Source of the DNA: Bacteroidia bacterium
Lineage (GTDB): Bacteria > Bacteroidota > Bacteroidia > Flavobacteriales > Schleiferiaceae
Assembly (NCBI GenBank): GCA_030424545.1
Contig: JAUHWL010000020.1
Span: forward strand, 1 to 45,906
Direction of reading: 5' to 3'
Length of the DNA: 45,906 nt
Part shown: positions 36,701 through 44,989 of the stretch, in pieces
Layout: each line of letters starts with the position of its first letter
Position numbering within the stretch: the stretch's first letter is position 1
The notes under the pieces: model-generated
What the model was told of the DNA's origin: nothing
The model's input: the letters and a program-made list of their open reading frames with translations, nothing else
Database searches by the model: none
Position numbers and translations under genes: made by a program

Positions 36701-38324
36701 TATTTGTATAAACGGTGCCGTTTTCTCCTTCTTCAACATCATCGTTACCATTGTTAATACGTTTGCTAAAAGAAAAGTTTGTACCGCTAGTAATATTCAC
36801 TGCGTTTGAATTTCCTGTTGCGCCTAAATCGTCTGTTGCTACCGCATACAGGGTATAATTTCCTGTAGCAGGTATTGTCCAGTTGATGCTATATGGTGCT
36901 GTTGCATCGCTACCAATAAAAATATTGTTTTGGAAGAAATCAACTTTTTGCACCGTTCCATCAGCATCAGAGGCATTGGCCGTAATTGTAATTTGCTGTG
37001 GAGTTGGGAAATTTGTTCCGTTTGTAGGAGACGTAATGCTTGCTACAGGATATGTATTCGGAATAGCGTTGGTTAGGGTAACTACACTTCCAGAACTCGG
37101 GTTCCAAATATCTAAGTTGGCGGGTGCTAAAAAACGCGAAGCATCAGTAACAGACCCAACCGAACTAGCGTTGTCAACCTTAATGGTTCTAATTTCTATA
37201 CTTCCCTGATCTATAAAAATCCATTTAAACTGGTTAAACATTCCACTAGCGCGTGTCCAAGATTTATCATCATTGTTTGTTCTAAGTGGGGCACCCCAAC
37301 AACCTTCTCCAACATAAACACTGCCGTTTGCATCATCACGAACAAACCCCATATCATTGCCGCTGCCCGTGGTAGGAACAACCGGCCATGTGGTTTTTAC
37401 TGTATGTGCATCACACTCTACAATAACCTTTACACCGTTGTTGTGAAATAAATTGGCCCAATTGTTATACTGATCATTTCCTTCTACTTTTCCAGAAGTG
37501 TGCGGACGCATAGGCTTGTGATATTGTGCCATTTTCCAAGTTACCGCCTGTGAGCTTGGACTTGTTAAATCATTTTGCAACCAAGTTGTTTGATTTCCAG
37601 AAATAGAAATCTCCGTATTAAGCGTATAGGTTCTCACCAAAGAGCCACCAAGGGTTAACGCATAATATGCATCTGTACCCGGTATATCAAACAAATCAAT
37701 AATACTGCTATTCGATTGCTCGTGATTCCCTCTTGTGGCAATAATTTGAGTCATTCTGCCGTCTGGAGCGATGGTATTTTGCCAATCATCCATCCACTCT
37801 TCCCATTCAGCATCGGTATCACCATTGGTCATATCTCCTCCAAACATTACCGCATGTGGTCTTAATTTGGCAACCAATGTATTGGCCGCTACGCGCGGGG
37901 TTTGATTATTTCTTGAGTCTCCACCGGCAATGATGGAAAGGCGCTCCGTTGGATCATTAGGCAACGTTCTAAATGAATATCGCGCACTTGTTCCTTGAGA
38001 ATCATGTATAACAAAATAATAAACGGTATCAGGCAATAGCCCCGTTATTCTTGCAAACTGATTGTTCATTCCTTTTGTAGTGGTAGAGCGGCTTACCGCC
38101 TGAGAAAGTGGATAAGAGGCGTATGCTGTACCAAAGTCTGTTGTACCATAATGAACAACACCGTTACTCCCAGATATCTGATCCCAGGCAACAACGATAG
38201 TTGTACTCGGATCGTCTCTTAGCGTTAATCTGTATCTTCCCGTTGTAGCCGAAGCAATATCTGCTAACAAAACAAACAATACCAACAAAGGGAGCATTAT
38301 TTTGAAGTGTAATTTTTTAATCAT
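33708..38324 (-). CDS. Giant secreted metallophosphoesterase with PKD repeats and T9SS domain (1538 aa)
   Basis: The signal peptide ends near residue 26 (ADIASA). Residues about 28-120 resemble the fibronectin-like N-terminal domain of purple acid phosphatases. About 125-385 is a calcineurin-like phosphoesterase with GGDSRNN, MFGGDMTNGD, TRGNHEQ and VECDAHTV; the first and last motifs depart from the usual GDxG and GHxH. Then follow an Ig-like domain, the module shared with the upstream neighbour (about 515-700), a second Ig-like domain and four PKD domains (about 795-1150, each with WDFGDG or WDFDDG). A beta-rich domain (about 1155-1445) resembles paired carbohydrate-binding-like modules. 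The tail LYPNPVVDQF...PTGQYFVVIQ is a T9SS type A signal. It probably acts on phosphate esters outside the cell. Confidence 0.88.
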   Translation of the reverse strand: MIKKLHFKIMLPLLVLFVLLADIASATTGRYRLTLRDDPSTTIVVAWDQISGSNGVVHYGTTDFGTAYASYPLSQAVSRSTTTKGMNNQFARITGLLPDTVYYFVIHDSQGTSARYSFRTLPNDPTERLSIIAGGDSRNNQTPRVAANTLVAKLRPHAVMFGGDMTNGDTDAEWEEWMDDWQNTIAPDGRMTQIIATRGNHEQSNSSIIDLFDIPGTDAYYALTLGGSLVRTYTLNTEISISGNQTTWLQNDLTSPSSQAVTWKMAQYHKPMRPHTSGKVEGNDQYNNWANLFHNNGVKVIVECDAHTVKTTWPVVPTTGSGNDMGFVRDDANGSVYVGEGCWGAPLRTNNDDKSWTRASGMFNQFKWIFIDQGSIEIRTIKVDNASSVGSVTDASRFLAPANLDIWNPSSGSVVTLTNAIPNTYPVASITSPTNGTNFPTPQQITITANASDADGTVQKVDFFQNNIFIGSDATAPYSINWTIPATGNYTLYAVATDDLGATGNSNAVNITSGTNFSFSKRINNGNDDVEEGENGTVYTNSTDIELVYDSYNSQNNQTVGLRFNGVTIPQGATITNAYIQFTADETSTGTASLNIHGHDADNSVAFSTSNGDVSSRTNTTANVAWSPPTWSSTGQSGAGQQTPDIKAIIAEIVSRAGWTSGNALSIIITGTGTRTAEAYEGSAAQAAELFIEYSTVQPNVPPTMNISSPANNSSYPAPATISIDVNATDSDGNIDKVEFYQDGNLIGTDFSAPYSFSMNFNNVGNYSVKAIAYDDDGDTDEETITIVTTGLPNVIPTASFTPATATGNAPFTVYFDASASVDVDGSIVSYAWDFDDGSTGTGTLPWHTYYVAGVYTVTLVVTDDMGATANATATITVNIPNSAPTASFTTSSNGGQAPKAISFNASGALDGDGTIDLYSWDFGDGNTSSGPGGTHKIVSHTYTSSGVFSAVLTVTDNFGATGTYSKTITISPANLAPTAVLGASTTSGQAPLAIAFSSAGSVDSDGSIISYAWDFGDGATSTASNTNHTYTSGGNFTAVLTVTDNQGATGMAFTSITVAAPNMAPTAAFVASATSGYAPLPVNFDATSSADADGSIVSYAWDFGDGNSGSGQTTTHTYLSSGNYSATLTVTDDQGLTATLTESISVQTAPVGIPLEVGSLASVTGTWQTVTLTNTYTNMVVIANPVYASNSVDPVVTRINNASGNSFQIKVQRPNNSSSVGNYAVQYMVVEEGTYTIASHGIKMEANLFVSDETSYRKKFRTENRSYANAYTNPIVLGQVMSVNDADWSVFWSSDDRDRKAVANAGYRGYNASKHVAEDSDRSRNDETIGVIVIEAGDGSVNGMDYTAGNTGDYIQGPDNSSSGYSVGLPLNATNAILSAAGMDGSEGHWPVFAGANGPTGTSLTMWADEDQLRDNSRSHNSEQIAYLAFGTFIATKNSNTNQGSLVTTNHDQNAIQAKLYPNPVVDQFVVSFNKEIGTKAKLQLIDVYGKILMEQNIRIEGNITETIELANLPTGQYFVVIQNDLTTQRLPIVIFR

Positions 38325-38485
38325 AATAGACCATTTTTATTTTGCTAGAAATATAGATTATTAAATCATTCACTTTAACATTGTACTCTAAAAAAACTGG
38401 CCTCAGAAGGCTCTATGGGTGGTTAGTATTAAAAACTCTTCAGAATTTTCTGTCATTTAAACAACAAAATCATACCGTTTTTAGC

Positions 38486-39367
38486 ATGAATATTATTACA
38501 TCTCAAAACATAAAATCTAAAGAGCTAAGCAGTTCCAATTTTTTATTTATTCTCCAATTGGCCTGTTTCCTGATTTTTGCAGGAAGAGCTTGGCAACATT
38601 GGTTTTGGGATGGCCCTTATCGCTCCGTATTATGGGATCAAGCGCTTTTAAAAGGTCTTGTAGAAGGCGTGTTTGGTGTAGACTGGGGGAGCTATGTTAC
38701 AAATCCAAACACAGATAAATCTATAGAGCTAGTCACCCGGATTATCGGCTTTATTTACACGTTAAGCGCTATATCAGTGTATATGGTGTTTTCAAAATTT
38801 AGAAAACTAGCAACCTTTATACTATCAATTGGTGTTGGCTTTTTGTTAATGATGGCCTTTATCAGCTTTAAATCACGCTTTTTTCAATTAGGAGAATGGA
38901 TGGAATTCGGCATCCAAATCTTTAGCCCGATTTTACTTTTAATGATAATAAAAGGCAATTTTAAAAGAAAGACTCTTGTTTTTATTGGGTCTCTTGCTGT
39001 TGCACTAACCTTTATTGGCCATGGGCTTTATGCGTTTGGCTTTTACCCCCAACCGGGCAATTATGTAGATATGGTAATTAACATTTTTGGCTGGCAAGAA
39101 GATGCTGTAAGACAAATACTCCGTATTGCGGGCTTTCTTGATTTTATTATCGCCTTCCTTTTATTCGTCCCAGAAGTTTCTAGATACGCTTTAATCTACT
39201 GTGTTATTTGGGGAACATTAACCGCTCTAGCCAGATTAGTAGCCGGTTTTGATGCTGATTTTGCATTATCTACCTTAAACCAGTGGACCTTTGAAACGGT
39301 ATACAGGCTTGCACACGGAATATTACCCTTGTGGCTTTTTTTAATTACAAAAAAGAACTCGAATTAA
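38486..39367 (+). CDS. Polytopic membrane protein of unknown function
   Basis: I do not recognise a characterised family. From ATG 38486 the product has 293 residues; an upstream TTG at 38381 would add 35 residues without family support. About seven or eight hydrophobic helices are visible, starting with FLFILQLACFLIFAGRAW. The loop WQHWFWDGPYRSVLWDQ is tryptophan-rich and is followed by a soluble stretch; later loops carry HGLYAFGFYPQPGNYVDM and GWQEDAVRQILRIAGFLDF. It resembles bacterial inner-membrane proteins of uncertain role. It sits 118 bp after the divergent giant phosphoesterase start and 357 bp before gldA. Confidence 0.75.
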   Translation: MNIITSQNIKSKELSSSNFLFILQLACFLIFAGRAWQHWFWDGPYRSVLWDQALLKGLVEGVFGVDWGSYVTNPNTDKSIELVTRIIGFIYTLSAISVYMVFSKFRKLATFILSIGVGFLLMMAFISFKSRFFQLGEWMEFGIQIFSPILLLMIIKGNFKRKTLVFIGSLAVALTFIGHGLYAFGFYPQPGNYVDMVINIFGWQEDAVRQILRIAGFLDFIIAFLLFVPEVSRYALIYCVIWGTLTALARLVAGFDADFALSTLNQWTFETVYRLAHGILPLWLFLITKKNSN

Positions 39368-39383
39368 CCGTTAATATTTAAGA

Positions 39384-39401
39384 ACAAAGCATAAGCTTTG
39401 T
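39384..39401 (+). terminator. Weak hairpin after the membrane protein gene
   Basis: ACAAAGC (39384-39390) and GCTTTGT (39395-39401) form a perfect 7-bp stem with an ATAA loop, 17 bases after the stop at 39367. The following sequence is only moderately T-rich, so termination may be partial. Confidence 0.5.
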
Positions 39402-39686
39402 AAGATTTTACCGTAAGCGGAAAATACCAAGAAATGTTTTACAAAATCGGTTATTAGACTAAAACCTCAGGTATTTAATCTGTAAGCAATTCCTTATGAT
39501 ATGATTAAGCTCTTCGATTCCAATCTCTATTTTTGATCAAAATTCTTCTTATCGCACACAAAAAAGTGAAAAAAGTTTACAGTTTTAAACTATTTTTTCA
39601 AGGGAAACAGATGGTAACTTTTATTAATTTTTATGGTCTTGGCATTTCAACACATTTACCGCAAATATTTTATATCTAGCAGCGTT
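39402..39686. other. Gene-free region upstream of gldA
   Basis: About 285 bp of AT-rich DNA with no convincing open frame. It contains a perfect 12-bp palindrome TTTTGATCAAAA (39531-39542), a possible operator. No RNA gene was recognised. Confidence 0.6.
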
Positions 39687-39694
39687 TAAATTTG
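39687..39694 (+). promoter_or_regulatory. Candidate promoter -7 box of gldA
   Basis: TAAATTTG matches TAnnTTTG exactly. It lies 30 bases before the gldA ATG at 39725, predicting a leader of about 23 nt. No convincing -33 TTG was found at the usual spacing. Confidence 0.55.
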
Positions 39695-39724
39695 CAGCCA
39701 TATTTCTTTTCTTAAAAAGCTCCT

Positions 39725-40624
39725 ATGTCAATTTCAGTAGAAAATATTACCAAAGTTTATAACCAACAAAAGGCATTAAACGATGTAACCTTTAAGATTG
39801 CTAAAGGTGAGATTGTTGGCTTTCTGGGGCCCAATGGTGCTGGAAAAAGTACCATGATGAAAATTCTAACAGGCTACATCCCGCAAACCAAAGGCACTGC
39901 ATTTATTAACGAATTAAATGTTCAGGAAAACGACAAAAAAGTAAAAGGCTTGGTTGGCTATCTTCCAGAAAACAATCCATTATATACAGATATGTATATA
40001 AAAGAGTACCTTAATTTTATTGCAGGCACATATCATTCTGATAAAAACCGAATAAGCTCTTTTATTGAATTAACTGGGTTAACCAATGAAATGCATAAAA
40101 AAATCGGTCAATTAAGTAAAGGGTACCGCCAACGTGTTGGCCTTGCAGCCGCTTTAATACACGACCCCGAAGTTTTAATTTTAGACGAACCTACCACTGG
40201 CCTAGACCCAAATCAGCTTGTTGAAATAAGAAACCTGATAAAAAATGTTGGAAAAGAAAAAACGGTTTTGCTAAGCACGCATATTATGCAAGAAGTTGAA
40301 CTGCTTTGCGACCGTGTCATTATAATCAACAAAGGAGAAATTGTAGCAGACAAGCCAACCAAAGAATTAAAACAAACGTCAAATCAAAAAATAATTATTG
40401 TTGAGTTTGACGCAGAAACCCCAGTAAGTTTATTAAAAAAACTAAAAGCCGTGCATCAGGTTACAAAGGTAAATTCTGTGCGCTTTGAAATACAAACGCC
40501 CAGTAGCGCTGAAGCAAAAAAGGCCATTTTTGATTTTGCTGTAAAAGAAAATTTAAGCATCGTAGAAATATCAGAAAAAGAGCAAAATTTAGAATCCGTA
40601 TTCCAGTCGCTTACCCAGAATTGA
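39725..40624 (+). CDS. gldA: Gliding-motility ABC transporter ATP-binding subunit GldA
   Basis: The 299-residue cytoplasmic ATPase belongs to the GldAFG transporter needed for gliding in Flavobacterium johnsoniae. Walker A GPNGAGKS is at 35-42; GQLSKGYRQRVGLA is the ABC signature and LILDEPTTGLDPNQL the Walker B with D-loop; STHIMQEVELLCDRVIII contains the switch histidine. The N-terminus (VENITKVYNQQKALNDVTF) and the C-terminal 80-residue extension also match GldA rather than general ABC-2 ATPases. The partners GldF and GldG are not in the window; gldA is commonly separated from gldFG. Its presence fits the surrounding T9SS cargo genes. Confidence 0.88.
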   Translation: MSISVENITKVYNQQKALNDVTFKIAKGEIVGFLGPNGAGKSTMMKILTGYIPQTKGTAFINELNVQENDKKVKGLVGYLPENNPLYTDMYIKEYLNFIAGTYHSDKNRISSFIELTGLTNEMHKKIGQLSKGYRQRVGLAAALIHDPEVLILDEPTTGLDPNQLVEIRNLIKNVGKEKTVLLSTHIMQEVELLCDRVIIINKGEIVADKPTKELKQTSNQKIIIVEFDAETPVSLLKKLKAVHQVTKVNSVRFEIQTPSSAEAKKAIFDFAVKENLSIVEISEKEQNLESVFQSLTQN

Positions 40625-40721
40625 GTGCTTAAAACTTTCTTTTTTCTTTAACCCCCTCTATATCAAGAGAGATAAGCGAGAAATGTTTTTACCTTACTAT
40701 TAAGGCATTATGATGATGTAT

Positions 40722-40729
40722 TATATTTG
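40722..40729 (+). promoter_or_regulatory. Candidate promoter -7 box of the HTTM gene
   Basis: TATATTTG matches TAnnTTTG exactly, 26 bases before the ATG at 40756. A TTA at 40700-40702 is the nearest -33-like element at 19 bases. It implies that the gene is transcribed separately from gldA, 131 bp upstream. Confidence 0.55.
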
Positions 40730-40755
40730 AGCTCAACCGAAAACGAGCCAAAATA

Positions 40756-42186
40756 ATGTCTAAAACCAACCCCAACCTTTTTACGGGAGAAATATTTGAA
40801 ATCGTAGGAAAAAACAAGTGGAAAAATTTATTTGGTCAAACTGATATTTCCACGCTTGTACTTTTTCGAGTTGTGTTTGGATGCATAATGCTTTGGGAAG
40901 TATTTCGCTATATAGAATACGACTGGATTTACAGATATTGGATTGAACCAAAAATGAACCTTACATATTGGCCATTTGATTGGGTGCACCCTTTGCCTGG
41001 AGATGGCATGTATTTTCTTTTTTATGCACTTGGGATTCTCGCTTTTTTTATCACCATTGGTTTCGCCTACAGAATAAGCACCGTTCTGTTCTTTCTTGGC
41101 TTTAGTTATCAGTTTTTATTAGAACAAACCCGATATCTTAATCACTTTTACTTAGTTATTCTGGTAGCTTTTATCATGATTTTTTTACCCCTAAACAGAT
41201 CTATGTCTGTGGATGCTAAAATAAATCCGAAAATAAAAAGCGAAACAGCTTCCTTATGGTGCTTGTGGTTAATCCGTTTTGTACTTGCATTACCCTATTT
41301 TTTCGGAGGAATTGCGAAAATAAATTATGATTGGCTGCACGGACAGCCTTTAGCCATTTGGCTAGCCGATGACACTAGCCTACCCATTATTGGCAAATAT
41401 TTTACAGAAAATTGGATGATATTATTTATGTCCTACTCAGGGATGCTTTTGGATTTATTAATCATTCCCGTGCTGCTATTTAAAAGAACCCGACTAATCG
41501 GTTTTATTGCTATACTTTCATTTCACCTAATTAATGATCAAATTTTTACTATTGGTATTTTTCCTTGGTTTATGATTTTTGCAACTACGCTATTTTTCTC
41601 GCCTTCTTGGCCCAGAAAAATATACAATGCCCTAAGGCCAGAGCCTAAAAAATGGAATCTTGATATCCAAAACATTTCGCCAGCACCAATTAAACTAAAC
41701 AAAAACCAAAAAATTGTTGCTTATTTTTTAGCCGCTTGGTTCTTATTTCACATAACCGTTCCTTTAAGACATTTTATAATTCCCGGGAATTCCAACTGGA
41801 CCGAAGAAGGGCATAGATATGCTTGGCATATGAAGCTAAGAACGAAAAGAGGGATTGGGCAATACAAAGTAGTTGATAAATCTAACGGAGAAACCATTGC
41901 GTTTGTTGATCCTGCAGATTATCTAGAAGATTGGCAATTGCGAAAAATGGCGGGAAGACCTTATTTAATACATGCATTTGTAAAGCAAGTAGCAAAAGCT
42001 TATTCAAAAAAAGGTATTGATGTAGCTATATACGCTCAGGTTATAGCAACCTTAAACGGTAGGGCATATCAAGATTTAATAGACCCAAACGTAGATTTAG
42101 CTAACCAGAAAAGACCAAGCTTCCCTCCTGCTTCTTGGATTATTCCGTTAACCACTCCTTTAGAAAACCGGCTAGAAGATCAATAA
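40756..42186 (+). CDS. HTTM / vitamin K-dependent gamma-carboxylase-like membrane protein
   Basis: The 476-residue protein shows the HTTM layout: an amphipathic N-terminus, about eight membrane helices in 35-310 (FRVVFGCIMLWEVFRYIEY, YRYWIEPKMNLTYWPFDWV, RYLNHFYLVILVAFIMIFLPLNRS, GGIAKINYDWLHGQPLAIWL), and a C-terminal soluble region (about 330-470) with RHFIIPGNSNWTEEGHRYAWHMKLRTKRG. These blocks match bacterial relatives of vertebrate gamma-glutamyl carboxylase. In bacteria the activity is mostly unproven, and no substrate is apparent. It may modify or sense an exported protein, but that is inference. A strong terminator follows its stop. Confidence 0.85.
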   Translation: MSKTNPNLFTGEIFEIVGKNKWKNLFGQTDISTLVLFRVVFGCIMLWEVFRYIEYDWIYRYWIEPKMNLTYWPFDWVHPLPGDGMYFLFYALGILAFFITIGFAYRISTVLFFLGFSYQFLLEQTRYLNHFYLVILVAFIMIFLPLNRSMSVDAKINPKIKSETASLWCLWLIRFVLALPYFFGGIAKINYDWLHGQPLAIWLADDTSLPIIGKYFTENWMILFMSYSGMLLDLLIIPVLLFKRTRLIGFIAILSFHLINDQIFTIGIFPWFMIFATTLFFSPSWPRKIYNALRPEPKKWNLDIQNISPAPIKLNKNQKIVAYFLAAWFLFHITVPLRHFIIPGNSNWTEEGHRYAWHMKLRTKRGIGQYKVVDKSNGETIAFVDPADYLEDWQLRKMAGRPYLIHAFVKQVAKAYSKKGIDVAIYAQVIATLNGRAYQDLIDPNVDLANQKRPSFPPASWIIPLTTPLENRLEDQ

Positions 42187-42193
42187 ATTAGAT

Positions 42194-42223
42194 AAAAAAA
42201 GAGCACGGCTTACCGTGCTCTTT
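42194..42223. terminator. Bidirectional intrinsic terminator
   Basis: GAGCACGG (42201-42208) and CCGTGCTC (42213-42220) form an 8-bp stem with a CTTA loop, flanked by seven A and three T. It lies between the convergent ends of the HTTM gene (42186) and the Asp-rich T9SS gene (42246). Confidence 0.9.
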
Positions 42224-42245
42224 ACAAATTATATGTTTAAAAGAT

Positions 42246-44702
42246 CTATTTAAGTATTTGAAGTTTTTCGGTAAACACATCTCCAAACGCTTGTACATTT
42301 AATATATACAAACCAGCAGGCACGTTGCCTAGATCTAATACATCATCGTACAAGCCGCCTTCAGCAAAAGAGTTACTTTCAAATACAACTCTTCCCATAT
42401 AGTCAACAACTTGCATATGCAACTCTGTATCTTCTAACAATTCATAACTCATTAAGAATTTGCCATCGTTGCTAGGGTTAGGCGAAACTGTGAGAGAATT
42501 AAATAATCCAACTGCTTCTGTTTTATTACTACAAGCACCTAACACGTAATTGCCTGTATTCAGTAACCACTCTACATTTTTGGATTTTGTACAAATTGTT
42601 CTTGGTCCATTATTACATCCAGAACCAGAAATTTTACAAAGGGTAACTTTACATTTCTTTTTGTACGAAATAGCCTCACACGGATCTGGTGGACAACCTC
42701 CTAAAATGTCTCCATGAGCAAGGTGAGCTGCAACAGCATTCTGGCTTACTGTAATATTATGAGCATTTCCAGGGTTTCCAGGAGGGATGTGACAGATTAC
42801 AACTTTATTATTGTTTCCGCAATTTCCTCCATCGTCATCATCATCAGATGATCCTCTACCTCTTCTACCTCTTTTCGAGCTACCATCATCATCGTCATCA
42901 GAACAACCTCCGTCATCATCGTCATCAGAGCAACTTCCTCCATCATCGTCATCATCAGAGCTTCCTCCAGTAGAAACTATAGGATCGCAATTTCCTCCAC
43001 AACGTAAGTCTACATACGTAATTGTTTGCGTTTCCGAAGCGCTACAACCCGAACCATCTGTAACCGTTACAGCATAAGAAGTTGTAGCCGTAGGCACAAC
43101 GCTTATAGATTCTGTTGTATCGCCCGTGCTCCATAAATACGTATATGGACCCGATCCCGATGCACTAGCCGTTAACTGTAGTCCAGTTGTATATCCTCTA
43201 TAAAAGGTATTGGCATCTCCAAATGTTGAACAATTGTTCACAGAAATAAACGCGGTACATGAATTTGGCAATACGCCTGTTGGAACCGGAGCAGATAAAT
43301 TGATAACACAATTATCTTCATTAATCCAAACCGCTGCCAATGCTGCTGAAGTTGGAACTGACGTTAAGTTTATACATTCTGTAGTATATATATTACCGTC
43401 TATATCCCATTCGTAATCAACATCAAAACCTACAAATCCTGGAATGACCAAACATAAATCTGCACTTATGGTATAGCCTGGGTAAAACACATTTTGTGGT
43501 ACTCCTGGGTAATCTACAGACATATTAGGTGGCTGATTGTATAAGATATGAACATAAGGATTTGAACCTGTGAATTCAAAGCATTTATCAACATCAATTG
43601 TAATCACTCGTGTTTCTCCTACGGTACAATCATCATTATATGCTGTAAACTCTAATGCCTTTGTGATTATTCTGTCAGGAGTCCAGTTAAAAGTCAACGT
43701 GGTATTTCCAAATCCATCCGTACCTGAAGTAAATGTCGCTCCGGGTAATGCTTGAATAATAGGATCTGTAATTTTAGCAATTGACGACCCTCCGTTTAAT
43801 GTTTTTGCATACATCGTAAAACTAAATGGCACATTTACAGACGCCATAATAACATCTCCATTGTTTGGCGAGTCAGCCCCTGCGTCATCAACAAAGGCAG
43901 ATTTATCTCCAGTACATGGCACAACTACTTGATAGATAAAGTCAATTATTCCTGATCCCGTAATATCATCTTCAACACGAATCTGTGCGGCATAAAACCC
44001 TAATGGTTGAGCAGCTGGCACATTTAATGTTGCTACTCCTGGCATAGATAAAGAAGTTAAAAACGATGGCTTAACAGGGTTTAATCCTGATTCATTGCTT
44101 GTTGGAATGAAGAAATCTGGTGTACCATTGATTTGAGACTCATCCACACGATCTACAAAATTCTCGGTTAAACCACTTGCACCTTGCTCCACTTGCTTAA
44201 TTGGCGAATAGGTTAAGGCTGGTGAATCGTATCCCCTTCCTTTATTAATAACCTTCGATTTTAGATTGTAAAACGACAGGTTGTTTCCATCTGTTAGCAT
44301 TGGTGTGCGTTTTTGAGCAATCATGTATGCGTCAAAAGTTGTTCCCGGCCCACCATCATAAGTGTGAAATAATGTTGACGTTCCTCTTACAACATCATCT
44401 CCCGTAAATGGATCTACAAATACTTTATCTACATCCATAAACAAAAAAGCAGAGCTACCATCGCCATAGTGAAAGTCTGGTAGTAACAAAAATGACGTTG
44501 GTAAAATAACTGCCGGAAAGCCTGGATAACCTACATCCCAATAAGATTCTATGGTAAATTCAACATCAAATGTTGTGTCTGTTACATCCGTAATACGGTA
44601 TGTAATTTCTGAATAGCGCATTCCACCTGCGGCCTCAGATTGTAATGTTAAGCCAACAATCAGTATAAATGTTGGCAAAATAAGTGTGAGTGTTTTTTTC
44701 AT
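42246..44702 (-). CDS. Secreted T9SS protein with Asp-rich runs (818 aa)
   Basis: An 818-residue exported protein with a signal peptide (MKKTLTLILPTFILIVGL, cleavage near SEA). The first 480 residues are beta-rich with paired cysteines and no recognised family. A SprB-like repeat follows (about 500-565; YLWSTGDTTESISVVPTATTSYAVTVTD). Residues about 577-625 hold four runs of five aspartates, SDDDDDGG or SDDDDDGS, interrupted by cysteines and an Arg/Lys patch (KRGRRGRG). A Cys/His block with CHIPPGNPGNAHNITVS and AVAAHLAHGD follows; this motif recurs in secreted proteins of many bacteria. The end carries LTVSPNPSNDGKF, VVDYMGRVV and GLYILNV, a T9SS type A signal. Calcium binding by the Asp runs is an inference. 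Confidence 0.85.
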   Translation of the reverse strand: MKKTLTLILPTFILIVGLTLQSEAAGGMRYSEITYRITDVTDTTFDVEFTIESYWDVGYPGFPAVILPTSFLLLPDFHYGDGSSAFLFMDVDKVFVDPFTGDDVVRGTSTLFHTYDGGPGTTFDAYMIAQKRTPMLTDGNNLSFYNLKSKVINKGRGYDSPALTYSPIKQVEQGASGLTENFVDRVDESQINGTPDFFIPTSNESGLNPVKPSFLTSLSMPGVATLNVPAAQPLGFYAAQIRVEDDITGSGIIDFIYQVVVPCTGDKSAFVDDAGADSPNNGDVIMASVNVPFSFTMYAKTLNGGSSIAKITDPIIQALPGATFTSGTDGFGNTTLTFNWTPDRIITKALEFTAYNDDCTVGETRVITIDVDKCFEFTGSNPYVHILYNQPPNMSVDYPGVPQNVFYPGYTISADLCLVIPGFVGFDVDYEWDIDGNIYTTECINLTSVPTSAALAAVWINEDNCVINLSAPVPTGVLPNSCTAFISVNNCSTFGDANTFYRGYTTGLQLTASASGSGPYTYLWSTGDTTESISVVPTATTSYAVTVTDGSGCSASETQTITYVDLRCGGNCDPIVSTGGSSDDDDDGGSCSDDDDDGGCSDDDDDGSSKRGRRGRGSSDDDDDGGNCGNNNKVVICHIPPGNPGNAHNITVSQNAVAAHLAHGDILGGCPPDPCEAISYKKKCKVTLCKISGSGCNNGPRTICTKSKNVEWLLNTGNYVLGACSNKTEAVGLFNSLTVSPNPSNDGKFLMSYELLEDTELHMQVVDYMGRVVFESNSFAEGGLYDDVLDLGNVPAGLYILNVQAFGDVFTEKLQILK
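42825..42968 (-). repeat. Tandem coding repeats of an Asp5-Gly motif
   Basis: Within the 818-residue gene four copies of a GAT/GAC-run encoding SDDDDDGG occur in 144 bp, separated by short Cys-Ser or basic linkers. The near identity at DNA level implies recent expansion and likely copy-number variation. Their antisense reads as serine runs, which has no significance. Confidence 0.85.
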
Positions 44703-44724
44703 AATTGATTTATTTAAGATGATT

Positions 44725-44732
44725 CAAAATTA
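44725..44732 (-). promoter_or_regulatory. Candidate promoter -7 box of the Asp-rich T9SS gene
   Basis: On the minus strand TAATTTTG matches TAnnTTTG, 22 bases before the ATG at 44702. No good -33 element was seen. Confidence 0.5.
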
Positions 44733-44989
44733 GCATAAGTAGGTAAGATGTGTCCTACGTATTTGCGCTCTAAGCGTTATTGTAACATATGTACAACGTA
44801 TTGAAACATGAGTGAAAACGGGCGTTCTGAGAAAGGAGAAAATGACAATAAGTATTTACACTTAGCGCAAAAGGACTATTCCCTCACCAGACCGCATGAG
44901 AATTGATATTTTTAAGAAATTATATTCTTAACAAAGTTTTAAAAAACAAAAACCCTCCTCAGACTCTTTACTAATGAATCATTTATAAT
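44733..44989. other. Gene-free divergent intergenic region
   Basis: About 260 bp between two divergent exported-protein genes. AT-rich with no recognised RNA gene or long dyad; the two TAnnTTTG boxes at its ends are the only signals I can support. Confidence 0.55.

Noticed and set aside
42811-43077. Plus-strand frame of 88 codons with serine runs and prolines
   Set aside because: It is the antisense of the Asp-rich repeats: GAT/GAC runs read backwards as TCA/TCG. No start signal or independent family support.
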